Assembly: GCF_000143415.4 (NCBI RefSeq)
Contig: NW_003314307.1
Coordinates: 8,843 to 72,842, forward strand
DNA length: 64,000 bases
Reading direction: 5' to 3'
Source: Selaginella moellendorffii
Taxonomy: Eukaryota; Streptophyta; Lycopodiopsida; Selaginellales; Selaginellaceae
In this document: positions 1-10,941 of the stretch, one piece after another
How positions within the stretch are numbered: position 1 is the first letter of the stretch
Layout: every line of letters starts with the position of its first letter
Program-made: the position numbers and the translations under genes
Notes under the pieces: model-generated
The model's database searches: none
What the model saw: the letters and a program-made list of their open reading frames with translations, nothing else
What the model was told of the DNA's origin: nothing

Positions 1-2280
1 TGATGATATGCTAAAACATCTATGTGTAAGGTTAGTTTTAAAAATAAAATACATGACGAAAGAAACAGATAGACCCTGGAACTGCACTCTCAATGAAGAG
101 CGAATAGAAGATACAGTAAAGAGTGAGTGAGTGAGAAGAGAGATCAAATGTCTAACTCACATGTTGGCCTTTCTCTCGCTGCGAGATGTAGGAAATTCTC
201 TTGTTAAACCACAAAAAACATATGCTTCCTGATTCTCGCACAGAAAACCATCGAGTAAAGTTTTCCCTTGTCAAATTTTGTATGCTGTTCCTTTACTTGG
301 CATGTGGCATGTTGCAGCACCCTGCTCTTGGCAGCAGCATACTTCGCTCGCTCGCTAGCTTCCAGTGGTGTGTAGATGCCAAATATTTCTTTCTCCATCT
401 TTCTAAGATATTAAGCTTCATAATAAAGAAGTTTCTACTCCGCCCAGCAGAGATTTGGTCCCAGCTGGTGTTTGAGTTAAAAAGAACATTGAAAGAAACG
501 AGATACCCATAGAGACGTATCAATGATAAAGTATTTCATGGTTTATCGCTGGAGCTTGCCACGTTGTCACCTTACAACTTAGCATCGTATCATCCGCTTG
601 AACTTAAACGAAAAAGAGCCACGACAACGGTATACACATGGAACATAAAAAATGCCGCTTCCAATAAATCTGTTAACGAGATAAGTTCAAACCGGCTTGG
701 TGACAATATTTGTTGGCAGGACTATCCACGAGAGATTTAAAGGCATCAGTTGAAGCTTGGTTACTGCAAGCTACAACGCCACAGTTTCTGACCATGTTAA
801 TGGCCATACGAGCTTACGTAGATTTCTCGGTTACCTCGGCAGAAGACAAGGCACATACTAAATCAAAATATAAAAGATAAATATAGAATTTGAATAAAGA
901 AATAACCCTATTATATACACTCGTTTCATTGTGCAACAAAGAACAGAGAATAGTTTTATAAAACATGCATTCACTAACCTTGTGTTCCCAAATTCCTTTT
1001 AAGCAACTCCCAAGACATCACCAAGTACAACTTTGTGCACTGACATACGAGTCTGGGAGCCACAGGATGTCTGCGAGTCTGGCAGCAACAGCAGAGTCAC
1101 TCTTTTAATAAATGCTTGATTCTTGTAATGACGTTCCTCAGAAAGACATGAGTGACTGACTACCTTTACAACTAGCTTACAAGTGAACCAAGGCCAGCAA
1201 AAGAAGATGAGATGGTGTTTATCTCAACCTGCAGCATCTCTTATATAGGCCTCACGTGATCAATGAGCATGATAAACTGCACTCCAAGGTTAACAGTTTT
1301 CACGGGAAGAAAGAACAGAAACTGGTGCACGAACAAAACCTACACCTGGATTTACAGGATTTACAGAGACTTGTACAACATAGTTAATGTTTGTCAGTGG
1401 CTAAAAAAGCCCTTGAAAGATCATCCTATTGGAAACAGAAAAGGAGCATGATAAATGTTACATCAAGCACTCTCTCTATATACTCTAGCTTTCCATGGTG
1501 TCTCATGGTGCTCCAGTTGTCCCATCCTATGGCGTTCTCCCCAAACTCCCCCTCAGCCAAAACAGCCATAATGTAGGACACTCGCCCACACTAGAAAATC
1601 TAAGAAAAACTTGGTCATAAAACTAATGCGAACTAGTTTTTGCTTGTGGTGGTCACTGCTAGGGATACTGGACTTGAGGTCCCAAAGGCTCATCATCTTC
1701 ATCGTAAGCCTTCTCAAAGTGGCATATTCATACATAATAATTTTTTATATTGATTTTTTATGTAATATTTTTTTAAAGAGCTTTAGTCACTATCAAAGTG
1801 ATTTTAGATCAAAATTTTGGAATATATTGCTCAAATAATCAATAAATCAGAAAATATATTTTCTACTTTAATTTTTGAACTTATGAACTTATTCAGATAT
1901 ATAATAACCTGATTAAAATGTATTCAGCTTATTTTTAAATTTATTTCTAATTTAAAATATAATATATCAATAGTGCCACCTAATAAATATTTTTAATTAA
2001 ATATAATTCAATTTATGAATTATTTACGTTCTATTTTATTTATACTATAAATCATGAACAGGTTAAAGAATTTTCCTTACCCTAGGTAAAATCCCTTCAG
2101 CCAAAGCATGGATTCATGTTAGGTGCTAGCTTTGACCATGTAGTCAATGTGCAAGGGTATATTAAGGCATGGACTTAGGGTAAAGAATTTAACCTTAAGG
2201 GCTCACAATGGAGTAGCAATGTAGTGGATCTTTTGAGATAGATTAGGGGTGGTTGGATGGTGAGGAACTTTAAGAGGAGG
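1..2280. other. Gene-free left flank
   Basis: No reading frame here resembles a known protein, and no splice-linked set of short frames could be built. A short (GAGT)n run lies at about 120-140, and 1740-2050 is very AT-rich. This may be the untranslated flank of a gene outside the window or decayed transposon DNA; I cannot tell which. Confidence 0.5.
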
Positions 2281-2695
2281 CATAGTATAATTTAGGCCTC
2301 TTTGTCTTGTTATTTAGCCCCAGGTCATAACATTAGTATCAAATGGAGGTTAATTGTGATGGCTGACCAAGATGAATGTTGGAATCCTAATGTAAATGGT
2401 AGTGCCAATAAAGTTGCAAAAGTTTAAACTATCCATGATATTGTTCATGAGTTTCAAGTCCTCAATAAAAACCAACAATAGATGCATAACATGATAGCTA
2501 TCATGCATGGGGTTGTTGAGGCATTTGAGGTTGGCAGTGGTGACTTTTTGGGTGGATTGACTCAAGATTCTACTTTTTGGGGTGATGTTGGCATGGATGA
2601 CTATCTGGCTTGGCTAGCCAATATGAAGAAGATCTTGAATGCTAAAGGAACTCTAGATGCAAAGGCTTTAGTTGTTATTCTAATAGTTTTGCGTG
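2281..2695 (+). pseudogene. Decayed gypsy gag start (possibly family G)
   Basis: A primer-binding-site-like stretch (TTAGTATCAAATGG, 2332-2345) is followed by an ATG at 2359. The frame stays coherent to 2695 apart from two in-frame stops. The peptide after the second stop (from 2482) includes a segment reading DDYLAWLANMKKIL, which resembles the early Gag region of plant Ty3/gypsy elements (YLDWxxxMExIF type; established family pattern, matched by eye). An inverted E-family LTR cuts it at 2696. The pol remnant at 46554-48530 could be the other end of the same element, but the two pieces are not contiguous in the protein, so this is a guess. Confidence 0.45.
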
Positions 2696-3330
2696 TGTAA
2701 GCAACTAAATTTTTTTTCTACTTTAATCATTTAACCCACTTTTGACCATTTGGAGGAGTTTCACTCACAACCTTCATAAGTCTTATTCCTAACTTGGGGA
2801 TATGCTCACTTCGTGAATGGCATTTATGCCACTCAGCCTTTGCACTTGGTCTAAGTGCTTTATATGTTCGATCCCACGACAGACATTTAATGGTACCATT
2901 GATATATCAACTCGTTACACTAAGGCTATAGCCATTTATTTTTGTCTCGTGGGTAATCCAAGACCATCCATACTATACTCTCATCTCCCAAAAATTAGGC
3001 CATCTATCCATGAGCATCCCATTACCACACATTAGCATCCTTACAATGCCCAGAGACATAGAGAATAGCATTCCCTAATATCCCTTCTTTAGTCCCCACT
3101 AATCCCTTTCTATCCATTGTCGTGATCGGCAACACTGCCACTAGGTCAGGGTCCGAAAACTGATCACTTAGTCCTATTGACCTCAGGGACTTTCAAACTT
3201 TATATCGGGTCCATCTTGGATCCATCTCAGAATCCATCTTGGACTCCATCTCAGGTCCATCTTGGGTCCATATCAGCTCTATCTTAGACTCCATCTCAGA
3301 CTCTGTCTTAGGTCCATCTTGGACTCCTCT
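2696..3330 (-). mobile_element. E-family LTR fragment, inverted
   Basis: Starts with TGTAAGCAAC, the reverse complement of an E-type LTR 3' end. It then follows, in reverse, the same sequence as 43634 back to about 43000. It stops inside the GA-rich array (reads as CATCTTGGACTCC units at 3190-3330), so the 5' part of the LTR is missing. Confidence 0.7.
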
Positions 3331-4451
3331 CTTTATCGGATTTAGATATACCAAGCTCTCACTCTAAGTAATCTAACCGTGCATCATGACTCCGGGGCAT
3401 CCTTCATTTGGTGGTGTGCCCAACCCAATCTCCTTACTGAAAGTCTATGACCATCAAAAATGAGTATCCTCATATTTAGTAAGTTGGGATTCGAACCCAA
3501 CCTCCATATATGCATTTATGAATGGCATCATCTAGGATACTACACTAATTTTGCACAATCCCATGAACCATTTACACGTGTCTTTCTAGGTATCAACCTA
3601 CCTAAAGTTGTCTTTGGGAACATTGAAGGGACTTTATCCCTTAGCTTGTTAAGGCCTCTCCTTTTATAAGCTTTTTAATTGCTATATAATTTCATATGGA
3701 TAATTCCATACTTTAGACTTTTTAAGGTATGAATTATCTAGCTTTTGGATTTTGCTAATCTGACGATCTATAAAGTCCTACTTTTAAGGTGTCAGCTTGC
3801 TAAAATACAACTTTTTATATTCATGTCCTACTCATAAAGACCATCTTTTGCAAATGTTACACCGATACTTGATTAATTTTTGTTCCCTGTAGACTACTTT
3901 TGCCCTTTAGGACTATCCATCTAAATGATGAGAATGCTGACTCATCCTCTAAGTATATTCCCAATTCCTTGGGTTGTTTTAGCATTTATTAAAAGTAGCT
4001 CCGGCTACCTTTTTAAGGATGTGTCCTCATTCATATTCAATCTCCCATGGTCATTAATACTAGTCTCAAATTCATGAGCACCAGCCTCAATTATATGAGG
4101 ATAATGTTGTGACTCTTTTATTGTCTTAAAGTCTCTCTTTCCTATGATCCTAACTATAGTTGTTTATCACAACCACATTAGCCGTCAAATGCTCATCTGG
4201 ATCACATCTTCAACTCTCTAAGGATAACCTTATACTATTCCAAAGATTCTAAAGTTGTTAACAAATTGGCCCCTTTTTATCCACTATATTACCAACATAT
4301 TCACTTATAAACTAAGATGGAGAGTCATGCCCTTTTGACATGCTACTCCTCCAGGATAGGCCCACTCTTAGGACCTTTCAATGCCAAGACAAGTGGTGAT
4401 ATACTTAACCACCAATAAGAGTCGGATTAAGGAATAGCTCCGGTACCAAAT
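3331..4451 (-). mobile_element. E-family internal region fragment, inverted
   Basis: Reverse-complement match to the E internal region around 37102-40000, including the T-arm-like motif near 3486-3507. At 4437-4448 it carries, on the minus strand, the primer-binding site TGGTACCGGAGC next to the LTR that begins at 4452. No coding frame is preserved. It is much shorter than the 5-kb internal regions further right, so a large internal deletion is inferred. Confidence 0.65.
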
Positions 4452-5459
4452 TGTAAGTGACAAAGTTTTCCATTCTACTTTAGTCCCTTAACCACACCTT
4501 TGACCATTTGGAAGAGTCTCACTCACAACCTCTATAAGTTCTATTCCAAAGTTGGGGACTTGATAGCCCCGAGAATGGCATCTATACCACTCAACTTTTG
4601 CACTAAGTCCAAATGCGACACATGTCTGATCTCATGACCCAAAGATACCATTGACATATCAGCCTATTACACTAAGGCCATACCCATTCACCTTTGTCAC
4701 ACTGATGATCCAACACTACATATATCATAGTCCCGCCTCTCAAAGACTAGGCCATTCGTCCATGAGTGATGATCCCAAATCCACTCCTTAGCATCTTTAA
4801 GATGCCCATAGATAGGGGAATAGCCTTCTCAAATATCACTTTTTCAATCCCTAGCAAGTCCTTTTCCATCCACGGCCGTGTTTGCCAACACTATCACTAA
4901 GTCAAAGGCTCAACCACTACAACCCATTGACCTCTGGGACTTCCTTGCCACATGATCGCATCCTTAGTCACCACACAAGAGGACTATTGCTCTTCCTTTC
5001 TTTAGTCTAGGACTCTACGACAACATTTGAAAACACTATAGCCTTATGTGAGCTTCATGGTTACTTTCCCTATATTTTGCCTTTGGGTGCCCTACCCATG
5101 TGTCTAGAGCGAGGTTCTTATAAGCCACACTAAGTATCCAAATAGGTAGTGCCACCCACACTTAGATTGGGAGCATTGACCATCCAATCCCCCAAGGGAG
5201 CTAGAGCCGGCTCTTGAACACTTTACCAAGCTACCCTTTTTGTCTATCCATATTCATTCTAGCCTTGGACTCTTCAGTGATTATATCACCACCCAACACG
5301 TGGGTATAGCCTTCCTTGGTGACACTGGCCTTTCCTAGCCAAATTGGCTCCACTAGAATCCTCCCCCTACTATACTTTAGAAGCTCATCAAACCCCCCAA
5401 GATTTGGGAGACGAATACTTTGGGTTTTCACCCTTGGACTTGGACTCAAACTTGAATAC
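4452..5459 (-). mobile_element. E-family LTR fragment, inverted (5' LTR of the 3331-4451 element)
   Basis: Begins TGTAAGTGAC directly beside the minus-strand primer-binding site, so on the minus strand this is a 5' LTR. It runs in reverse through the E LTR body and ends at the GA-rich array, where it abuts the gag remnant of element C. With the plus-strand E LTR at 5561-7088 it forms an imperfect inverted repeat. Confidence 0.7.
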
Positions 5460-5460
5460 A

Positions 5461-5560
5461 GACAAAGGCTAACAAAGGATTAGTGGCCACTTAGGAAGTC
5501 ATAAAGGCAAGGATCCGTGCAACTTATGTTCCTCCAAATGCCACTCTACACCTAAGAGAT
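5461..5560 (+). pseudogene. Element C gag fragment 1 (decayed chromovirus)
   Basis: Aligns with the Gag segment of the intact relative (the part reading about [21 protein letters not shown] in element A near 11531-11590). A stop codon replaces the Trp codon (TAG in CACTTAGG) and transitions are frequent. The fragment continues at 7089 after an E-family solo LTR; GAGAT at 5556-5560 is the left copy of that insertion's target duplication. Confidence 0.75.
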
Positions 5561-7088
5561 TGTAAGACACAAACCCCTAAGCCCCAAAGTGGAGCCAAAA
5601 GGGTGCCACATGGTAGTGGCCGAAGTAAAAGCCAAATAAGCGTAACACGTTTGGACTAAAAGCTTTGACTTCAAAGGTCGAGAGTAGAAGTGGAACTCCT
5701 AATGAAATGCTCGAGGAACAAACACAAAGCGAGCAATAAGTGAGTCTCTTAAAAAGGGGCACAAAAAGACCAACACATGACACGTGGAGGAGTCCAAGAT
5801 GGACCTGAGATGGAGTCTGAGATGGAGTCCAAGGTGGACCTGAGATGGAGTCCGAGATGGAGTTCGTGATGGACCCGAGATAGAGTCCGAGATGGAGTCA
5901 AACAAGCGTAACACGTTTGGACTAAAAGTGAAAGCTAAACAAGCATAACACGTTTGGACTAAAAGCTTCGACTTCAAAGGTCGAGAGCGGGAGTAGAACT
6001 CCCAACGAAAGGCTTGAGGAACAAGCACGAAGTGAGCAATAAGAGAGTCTCTAGAAAAGGGACACAAGAGGACTAACACATGAGACATGGAAGTGTCCGA
6101 GATGGAGTCCGAGAAGGAGTCCGAGATGGACCCAAGATGGAGTCCAAGGTGGACCCGAGATGGAGTCCGAGATGGAGTTTAAGATGGACCCGAGATGGAG
6201 TTTGAGATGGAGTTCGAGATGGACCCGAAATGGAGTCCGAGATGGACCCAAGATGGAGTCCAAGGGAGACCCGAGATGGAGTTTGAGATGGACCCGAGAT
6301 GGACCCGAGATGGAGTTGGAGTGGACCTGAGATGGACCCTAGATGGACCCGAGATGGAGTCCAAGATGGAACCGAGACCGAGACTGAGACCGAGTCCAAG
6401 TTTGAGTCTGAATACTAATACAGGCTGTTGGATGAAAGCCCAAAGCAATCGTCCCCCAGTGGGGGTGGGGGGGTGCTGCAGGGGGTTCCAAAAGTATAGT
6501 AGGGAGAGTGTGGGGGTTGGAGCCTAACAGAGCCAATTTGGCTAGGAAAGGCCAGTTTGGCCTAGGAAGGTAGGGGTTGGGTGATGAGCTAACCACTGGG
6601 AAGTCTAAGACTAAAGTGAATACGGACCGACAAGCGGGGTAGCTTGGTGAAGTGTTCAAGAACTAGCTCTAGTTCCCCCGGGAGATCGAATGGTCGATGC
6701 TCCCAGTCCAAGCGTGGGTGGCACTACCTACTTAAATACCTGGTGTGGCTCAATGGAACCTTGCTCTAATCCCATGGCTAGAGCACCCAAAGGTGGGAGG
6801 CGGGGAGAGCACCTATGAGGCTCGCATAGGGCCATGGTGTTCTAAAATGTTGTCCCAAAGTCCCAGACTGTGGAAAGGAAGAGGAGTAGTTCTCTAGTGT
6901 GGCGACCAAGGATACAGTCAACGACCAAGGATACCAAATGCAAAGGTTGAGTGGCATGGATGCCATTCTCAAGGCTAGCAAGCCTCAAGTCCTGAATTGG
7001 ACTTATGAAAGTTGTGAATGAGACTCTTCTAAGTGGCCAGAGGGGTAGTTAAGTGACTAAAGTAAAATGGAAAAATTAACCACTTTCA
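5561..7088 (+). mobile_element. E-family solo LTR with target duplication
   Basis: A 1528-bp sequence starting TGTAAGACAC and ending CCACTTTCA, flanked on both sides by GAGAT (5556-5560 and 7089-7093). It lies inside the gag of element C, whose frame is contiguous across it. The LTR holds a GA-rich array (5790-6400) and a G-tract core near 6425-6510 followed by GGTTCCAAAAGTATAGTAGG. A solo LTR normally results from recombination between the two LTRs of a full element. Small frames inside it are not genes. Confidence 0.85.
5790..6400 (+). repeat. GA-rich 12-mer array inside E LTR
   Basis: Imperfect tandem repeat with a basic unit close to GAGATGGAGTCC / GAGATGGACCC, broken at 5897-6085 by unique LTR sequence that includes a second copy of the CGTAACACGTTTGGACTAAA block. 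Equivalent arrays occur in E LTRs at 42415-42655, 45275-45565 and (inverted) 3190-3330. In-frame Asp/Glu/Met-rich open frames here come from the repeat, not from genes. Confidence 0.85.
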
Positions 7089-7178
7089 GAGATGAGTTGA
7101 GTAGGTTGAAGCAGATAAGAACCATTCAAGAGTATGTGAATAAGTTTATGGCAAAGAGGATCCTTGTTATAGACATGA
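7089..7178 (+). pseudogene. Element C gag fragment 2
   Basis: Continues the Gag alignment directly after the solo LTR (GATGAGTTGAGTAGGTTGAAG corresponds to element A near 11588-11610). The TRIM-like element interrupts it at 7179; CATGA at 7174-7178 pairs with CATGG at 7774-7778 as its target duplication (one substitution). Confidence 0.75.
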
Positions 7179-7773
7179 TGTAAGCTCTTGAGTTTGGACT
7201 TCTCGGGAGGTCATCCAGCCCAGTACTATTCAACCCCAAGGACGCTTAACTTCAAGTATCCCAAGACCCTAAACCGATTGGAAAAAGGGGTGCACTCTTG
7301 TTCATGGGCCCTTTCCCTCTATATTTGAACTTTTATGGATCGTCTCTCGAGTCGTTCCCTTTGGTTGCTTACAATCCACCACGCTTCCGTGCAAGTTCAC
7401 ACCCTCGTGAATGGAAGCTAAGAGCTACAGCTCTCCCGAGAGCCCCACTCTCTTGACACCCTACCCCTCGGGTCGAGCCCAGTGGGAGCAAACTGGACCA
7501 GCCAGATGTCAATCAACATGTGGTGTGATTCCCCTAGCCAACCAATAGAGTTAGACTCGAGACCTCTCTGATACCAAATGTAAGCTCCTGAATTTGGACT
7601 TCCCAAGAGGTCACCCAGCCCAGTATTATTCAAACCCAAGGACACTTAACCCAAAATATCCTAAGACCCTTAACCGATTGGAAAAGGGGGTGCATTCTTG
7701 TTCATGGGCCCTTTCCCTCTATATTTGAACCCCTATGGATCGTCTCTCGAGTTGTTCCCTTTGGTTGCTTACA
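7179..7773 (-). mobile_element. Complete TRIM-like miniature LTR retrotransposon
   Basis: Two 195-bp direct repeats (7179-7373 and 7579-7773), both starting TGTAAGC and ending GCTTACA, flank a 205-bp internal region. On the minus strand the primer-binding site TGGTATCAGAGA lies next to the right repeat (7565-7576), and a purine-rich tract (GGAAGCGTGGTGGAT) lies next to the left one. There is no coding capacity. This is the architecture defined for TRIM elements (terminal-repeat retrotransposons in miniature). The repeats differ at several positions, so the copy is not recent. It sits in the gag of element C with a near-perfect 5-bp duplication. Related copies: 10689-10882, 16532-16931 and 39529-39723. 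Confidence 0.88.
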
Positions 7774-10688
7774 CATGGGTGACATGGATGTGTTCCATAA
7801 CTTTATATTAGGCTTATAGAGTTAGGCTCAAGGCAAGGTGATACATTGAAACCCAACGAAGTATTGGATGTAGCTATTAAGGTGCATTTCAATAATAACC
7901 TATGAAAAAAAGAACATAAGGGGGTTGGGATCCACATTCAGCAAATGAGACAAAGTAAGAGGGATATATGGCAAAGGGAAATTCAAGAAAAGTTTCTCTA
8001 AGAGTGAATCCCCAAACAAGGCTAGAGTCAATATAGCCATTAAGTTTGGTGAAGTCCAAACTGAGGTATGTGATCTAGTTCCTAGCTGAAAGTAACTCAT
8101 TAACTATGACATTTATTACCCTTCCGAGGGAAGATTAGAGATAGCTTTATTAAAATCTTTATTGACACAAATGCTTCAGATAATTTTGTGGTTACAGATA
8201 TAGTCTGACAAGCCTGACTAATAGTGCAACTGTTGGGTGAACCAAGGACTATAAAGTTTATTCAAGGTAACTAAAGCACCAATGAGGTACTTTGACAAAC
8301 AAGAGTCAAAGTAGAGATATAGAAAGTGGATATGGATTTCACCATATTAGACATGGCAGGATATTACATGATCTTTGAGATGGATTAATTTAATTAATTT
8401 GTGGTAGCCTTACATAGAAAAAGTAGGAACTTTGTGGTATTGACAAATGCTTGAAGAGAACAATTCAAGATGGATGCCCAAGATTTAAAGGTAGGGAAAT
8501 GTAAGGCCAAAAACTCCTGCTTGAACCCGGTGTTTATGAGAAGATAACTCACAAAAGGAACCAAGGCAACATTTTCATGCTTACTCTCAATGGGGAGTGA
8601 GAAAAATGTGAAAATAAAGGAAATACCTTTAGTGATATAGCGGGAGTTAAACCAATTTCGAGATACTATGTTGGAGGAGTTACCCCTTACACCACCAATA
8701 GAATATAAGATTGAGCTAGTCAAAAGTGCTAATATAATGGTTTGTCACCCCTATTTGTTGAACAAAATAGAACTCAAGGAGCTTAACCATTAATTTGAGG
8801 AGTTGGTAGATAAAAGGTATATTAGGTTGAGCAAGTCATTGTATGGGGCACTGGTGTTATTTGTGGAAAAGAAAGATAGCTTTATGCATATGTGTATAGA
8901 CTACCAGTTGCTCAACAAGTATACAAAGAAGAACAAGTACTTATTCCCAAAGATTGAAAATTTGTTTGATAGGTTGGGAAATGCAAAATACTTCTCAAGG
9001 ATTAACCTAAGCTCAGGATATTACTAAATCAATATAGTAAAGGAAGATGTTTAGAAAATAACCTATGGGATAAGGTATGGAAGTTTTGAGTTTTTAGTGA
9101 TGCCCTTTGGGTTGTGTAATGTGTTAGCAATGTTCTCGGCACTAATGAACCACATCTTTGTACCCCATTTGGATCATTTTATGGTCATTTATATTAATAA
9201 CATCCCGATTTATAGTGAGATGCTAAAGGACCATGCCAAACACTTGATGAAAGTGTTTGAAAAACTAAGGGAACACAAACTATATGGTAAAGAGAGCAAA
9301 TATGACTTTGCTCAACAAAAGGTAAAGTTTCTCGGGCATATGGTGGGTAAGGATGGGCTTAAGGTGGAGCCTGAGAAGGTCCAAGGGATCCAGGAATGTG
9401 AACGACTATTGAATATACATGAGTTAAGAGTGTTCTTGGGGCTACGCAACCACTATTAAAAGTTTATCAAACACTATTCCAGAGTAACTCTACCTTTAAC
9501 AAACCAAATGGGGAAGATGGTATGGACAGCAGAATGCAAGATGGCATTTATCCACCTCAAAGGGAAATTGAGGAAGACTCCTATGTTGGCATTATTAGAC
9601 TTTAGTAAAAATTTTGAGGTAAAAAGAGATGCTTCAAACTTTATGTTGGTGCAATTTTGAAACAAGATAACTAGCTAGTGGTATTCTTCTCAAAGAAGTT
9701 GGACAAGGCTCAGCGAAAGTAGCTTAATTATGAATAGGAACTATTTGTAGTGGTCAAGGCACTCAAAAAGTGGCGACACTACCTTGGGAGGCACTTCAAA
9801 GTTTACACGGATAATGTGGCAACAAAAAACTTCTTGTCACAGCTTGGCTTGTGATGAAAATAGAGTTAATGGGCAAATGCTTTGGCTGAGTTTAATTGTG
9901 AGATTTTGTATAAACTTATAGGAAGAGCAACATCATAACAAATGCTCTAAGTTGAAAAGTAAGCTTGAAGTTGGTGATGTCCAGTGTAACAACAATCTTT
10001 TTGGATGATGTGCGGACAATGTATGAAAATGATAGTCTAACATAAGAAGTGTTACTAAGGAACCAAAAGGTGCGGGATGCTCACCAAAGAGGTGAGCCAT
10101 CTACAAAAGAGAAAATAGGTTATATGGAACGCAATAGACTCATCTATTATAAACAAATGAGGGTGTATGTTCCACAAAAGGAACTAAGGAAGCTAGCCTT
10201 AGAAGAGTGTTATGACAAACCTCTTGCAGAACATGCGAAATGCCCAAGACGATAGGCTTACTCAAAATAAAGTATCACTGGCTAGATATAATTAAAGACG
10301 TCTAAGACAATGTAAAGACATGTCTAACATGTCAATAGGTCAAAGCCATAAGTAAGGCTAGTGGGGGTTTATTATAAAGCCTTTCAATTCCAAATCATTT
10401 GTAAAAATATTTTACAATGGACTTCATCACAAGACTCCTCCAAGTGAAACAATACTTAGGTGGTGGACTGATTTGGCACATTTCATACCCACCACAACAG
10501 AAGTGGATGCAGAAGGTGTGGCAAAGCTTTTCTTTGAAAAAATGGTTTAAGTGTGGGAAAGGCCAGAAAGAATTATCTTAGATTGAGATAAGTTTGATAG
10601 CTATAACACTTCTTGACAAATGGACAGACAAAAATGATGAATAGGCAGTTAGAGGATTATTTATGATGTTATGTCTCTAGAGACCAGA
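7774..10688 (+). pseudogene. Element C gag-pol remnant (old Ty3/gypsy chromovirus)
   Basis: Degenerate colinear copy of the polyprotein found intact in element B. Recognisable parts are the Gag C-terminus (7774-8030), protease (ATTGACACAAATGCTTC near 8160), reverse transcriptase (8800-9460), RNase H (about 9600-9960) and integrase N-terminus with its zinc-binding region (about 10200-10340). A deletion near 8010-8015 removes the CCHC zinc knuckle. The RT active site reads YINN (near 9190) in place of YIDD, and stops and frameshifts are many. Most changes are C-to-T or G-to-A transitions, as expected from decay of methylated repeats. Near 10590 a deletion joins integrase sequence to the 3' half of pol intron 1 (TAACACTTCTTGACA). 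Element A is inserted at 10689. Confidence 0.85.
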
Positions 10689-10882
10689 TGTAAGCAACCA
10701 AAGGGAACGACTTGAGAGACGATCCATGGGGTTCAAATATAGAGGGAAAGGGCCCATGAATAAGAGTGCACCCCCTTTTCCAATCGGTTAAGGGTCTTGG
10801 GATATTTGGGGTTAAGCGTCCTTGGGTTTGAATAGTACTGGGCTGGGTGACCTCCCGGGAAGTCCAAACTCAGGAGCTTACA
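10689..10882 (+). repeat. Left 194-bp terminal repeat of element A (TRIM type)
   Basis: Starts TGTAAGCAACC and ends AGGAGCTTACA. I read no difference from 16738-16931, which implies recent insertion of the pair or gene conversion. Confidence 0.9.
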
Positions 10883-10885
10883 ATT

Positions 10886-10897
10886 TGGTATCGGAGC
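10886..10897 (+). other. Primer-binding site of element A
   Basis: TGGTATCGGAGC three bases after the left repeat. It differs at one position from TGGTATCAGAGC, the usual plant site for initiator tRNA-Met. Element B has the identical site; the older TRIM at 7179 has TGGTATCAGAGA. Confidence 0.8.
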
Positions 10898-10941
10898 CTT
10901 TTCCTCAGTTCTAGCGAAGGATAGAGGCGGATTGCTGGGAG

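Noticed and set aside
201-523. Overlapping frames of 64-103 aa in the left flank as a small gene
   Set aside because: No family resemblance on either strand, overlapping in both directions, no plausible splicing partners.
5790-6400. CRISPR-like array
   Set aside because: Units are contiguous 6-12-mers with no spacers, in a eukaryotic LTR.
10689-10882. Reading 10689-16931 as an ordinary gypsy element with short LTRs
   Set aside because: A second, full B-type LTR lies inside at 15384-16531, and the TRIM interior follows it, which an ordinary element would not have.
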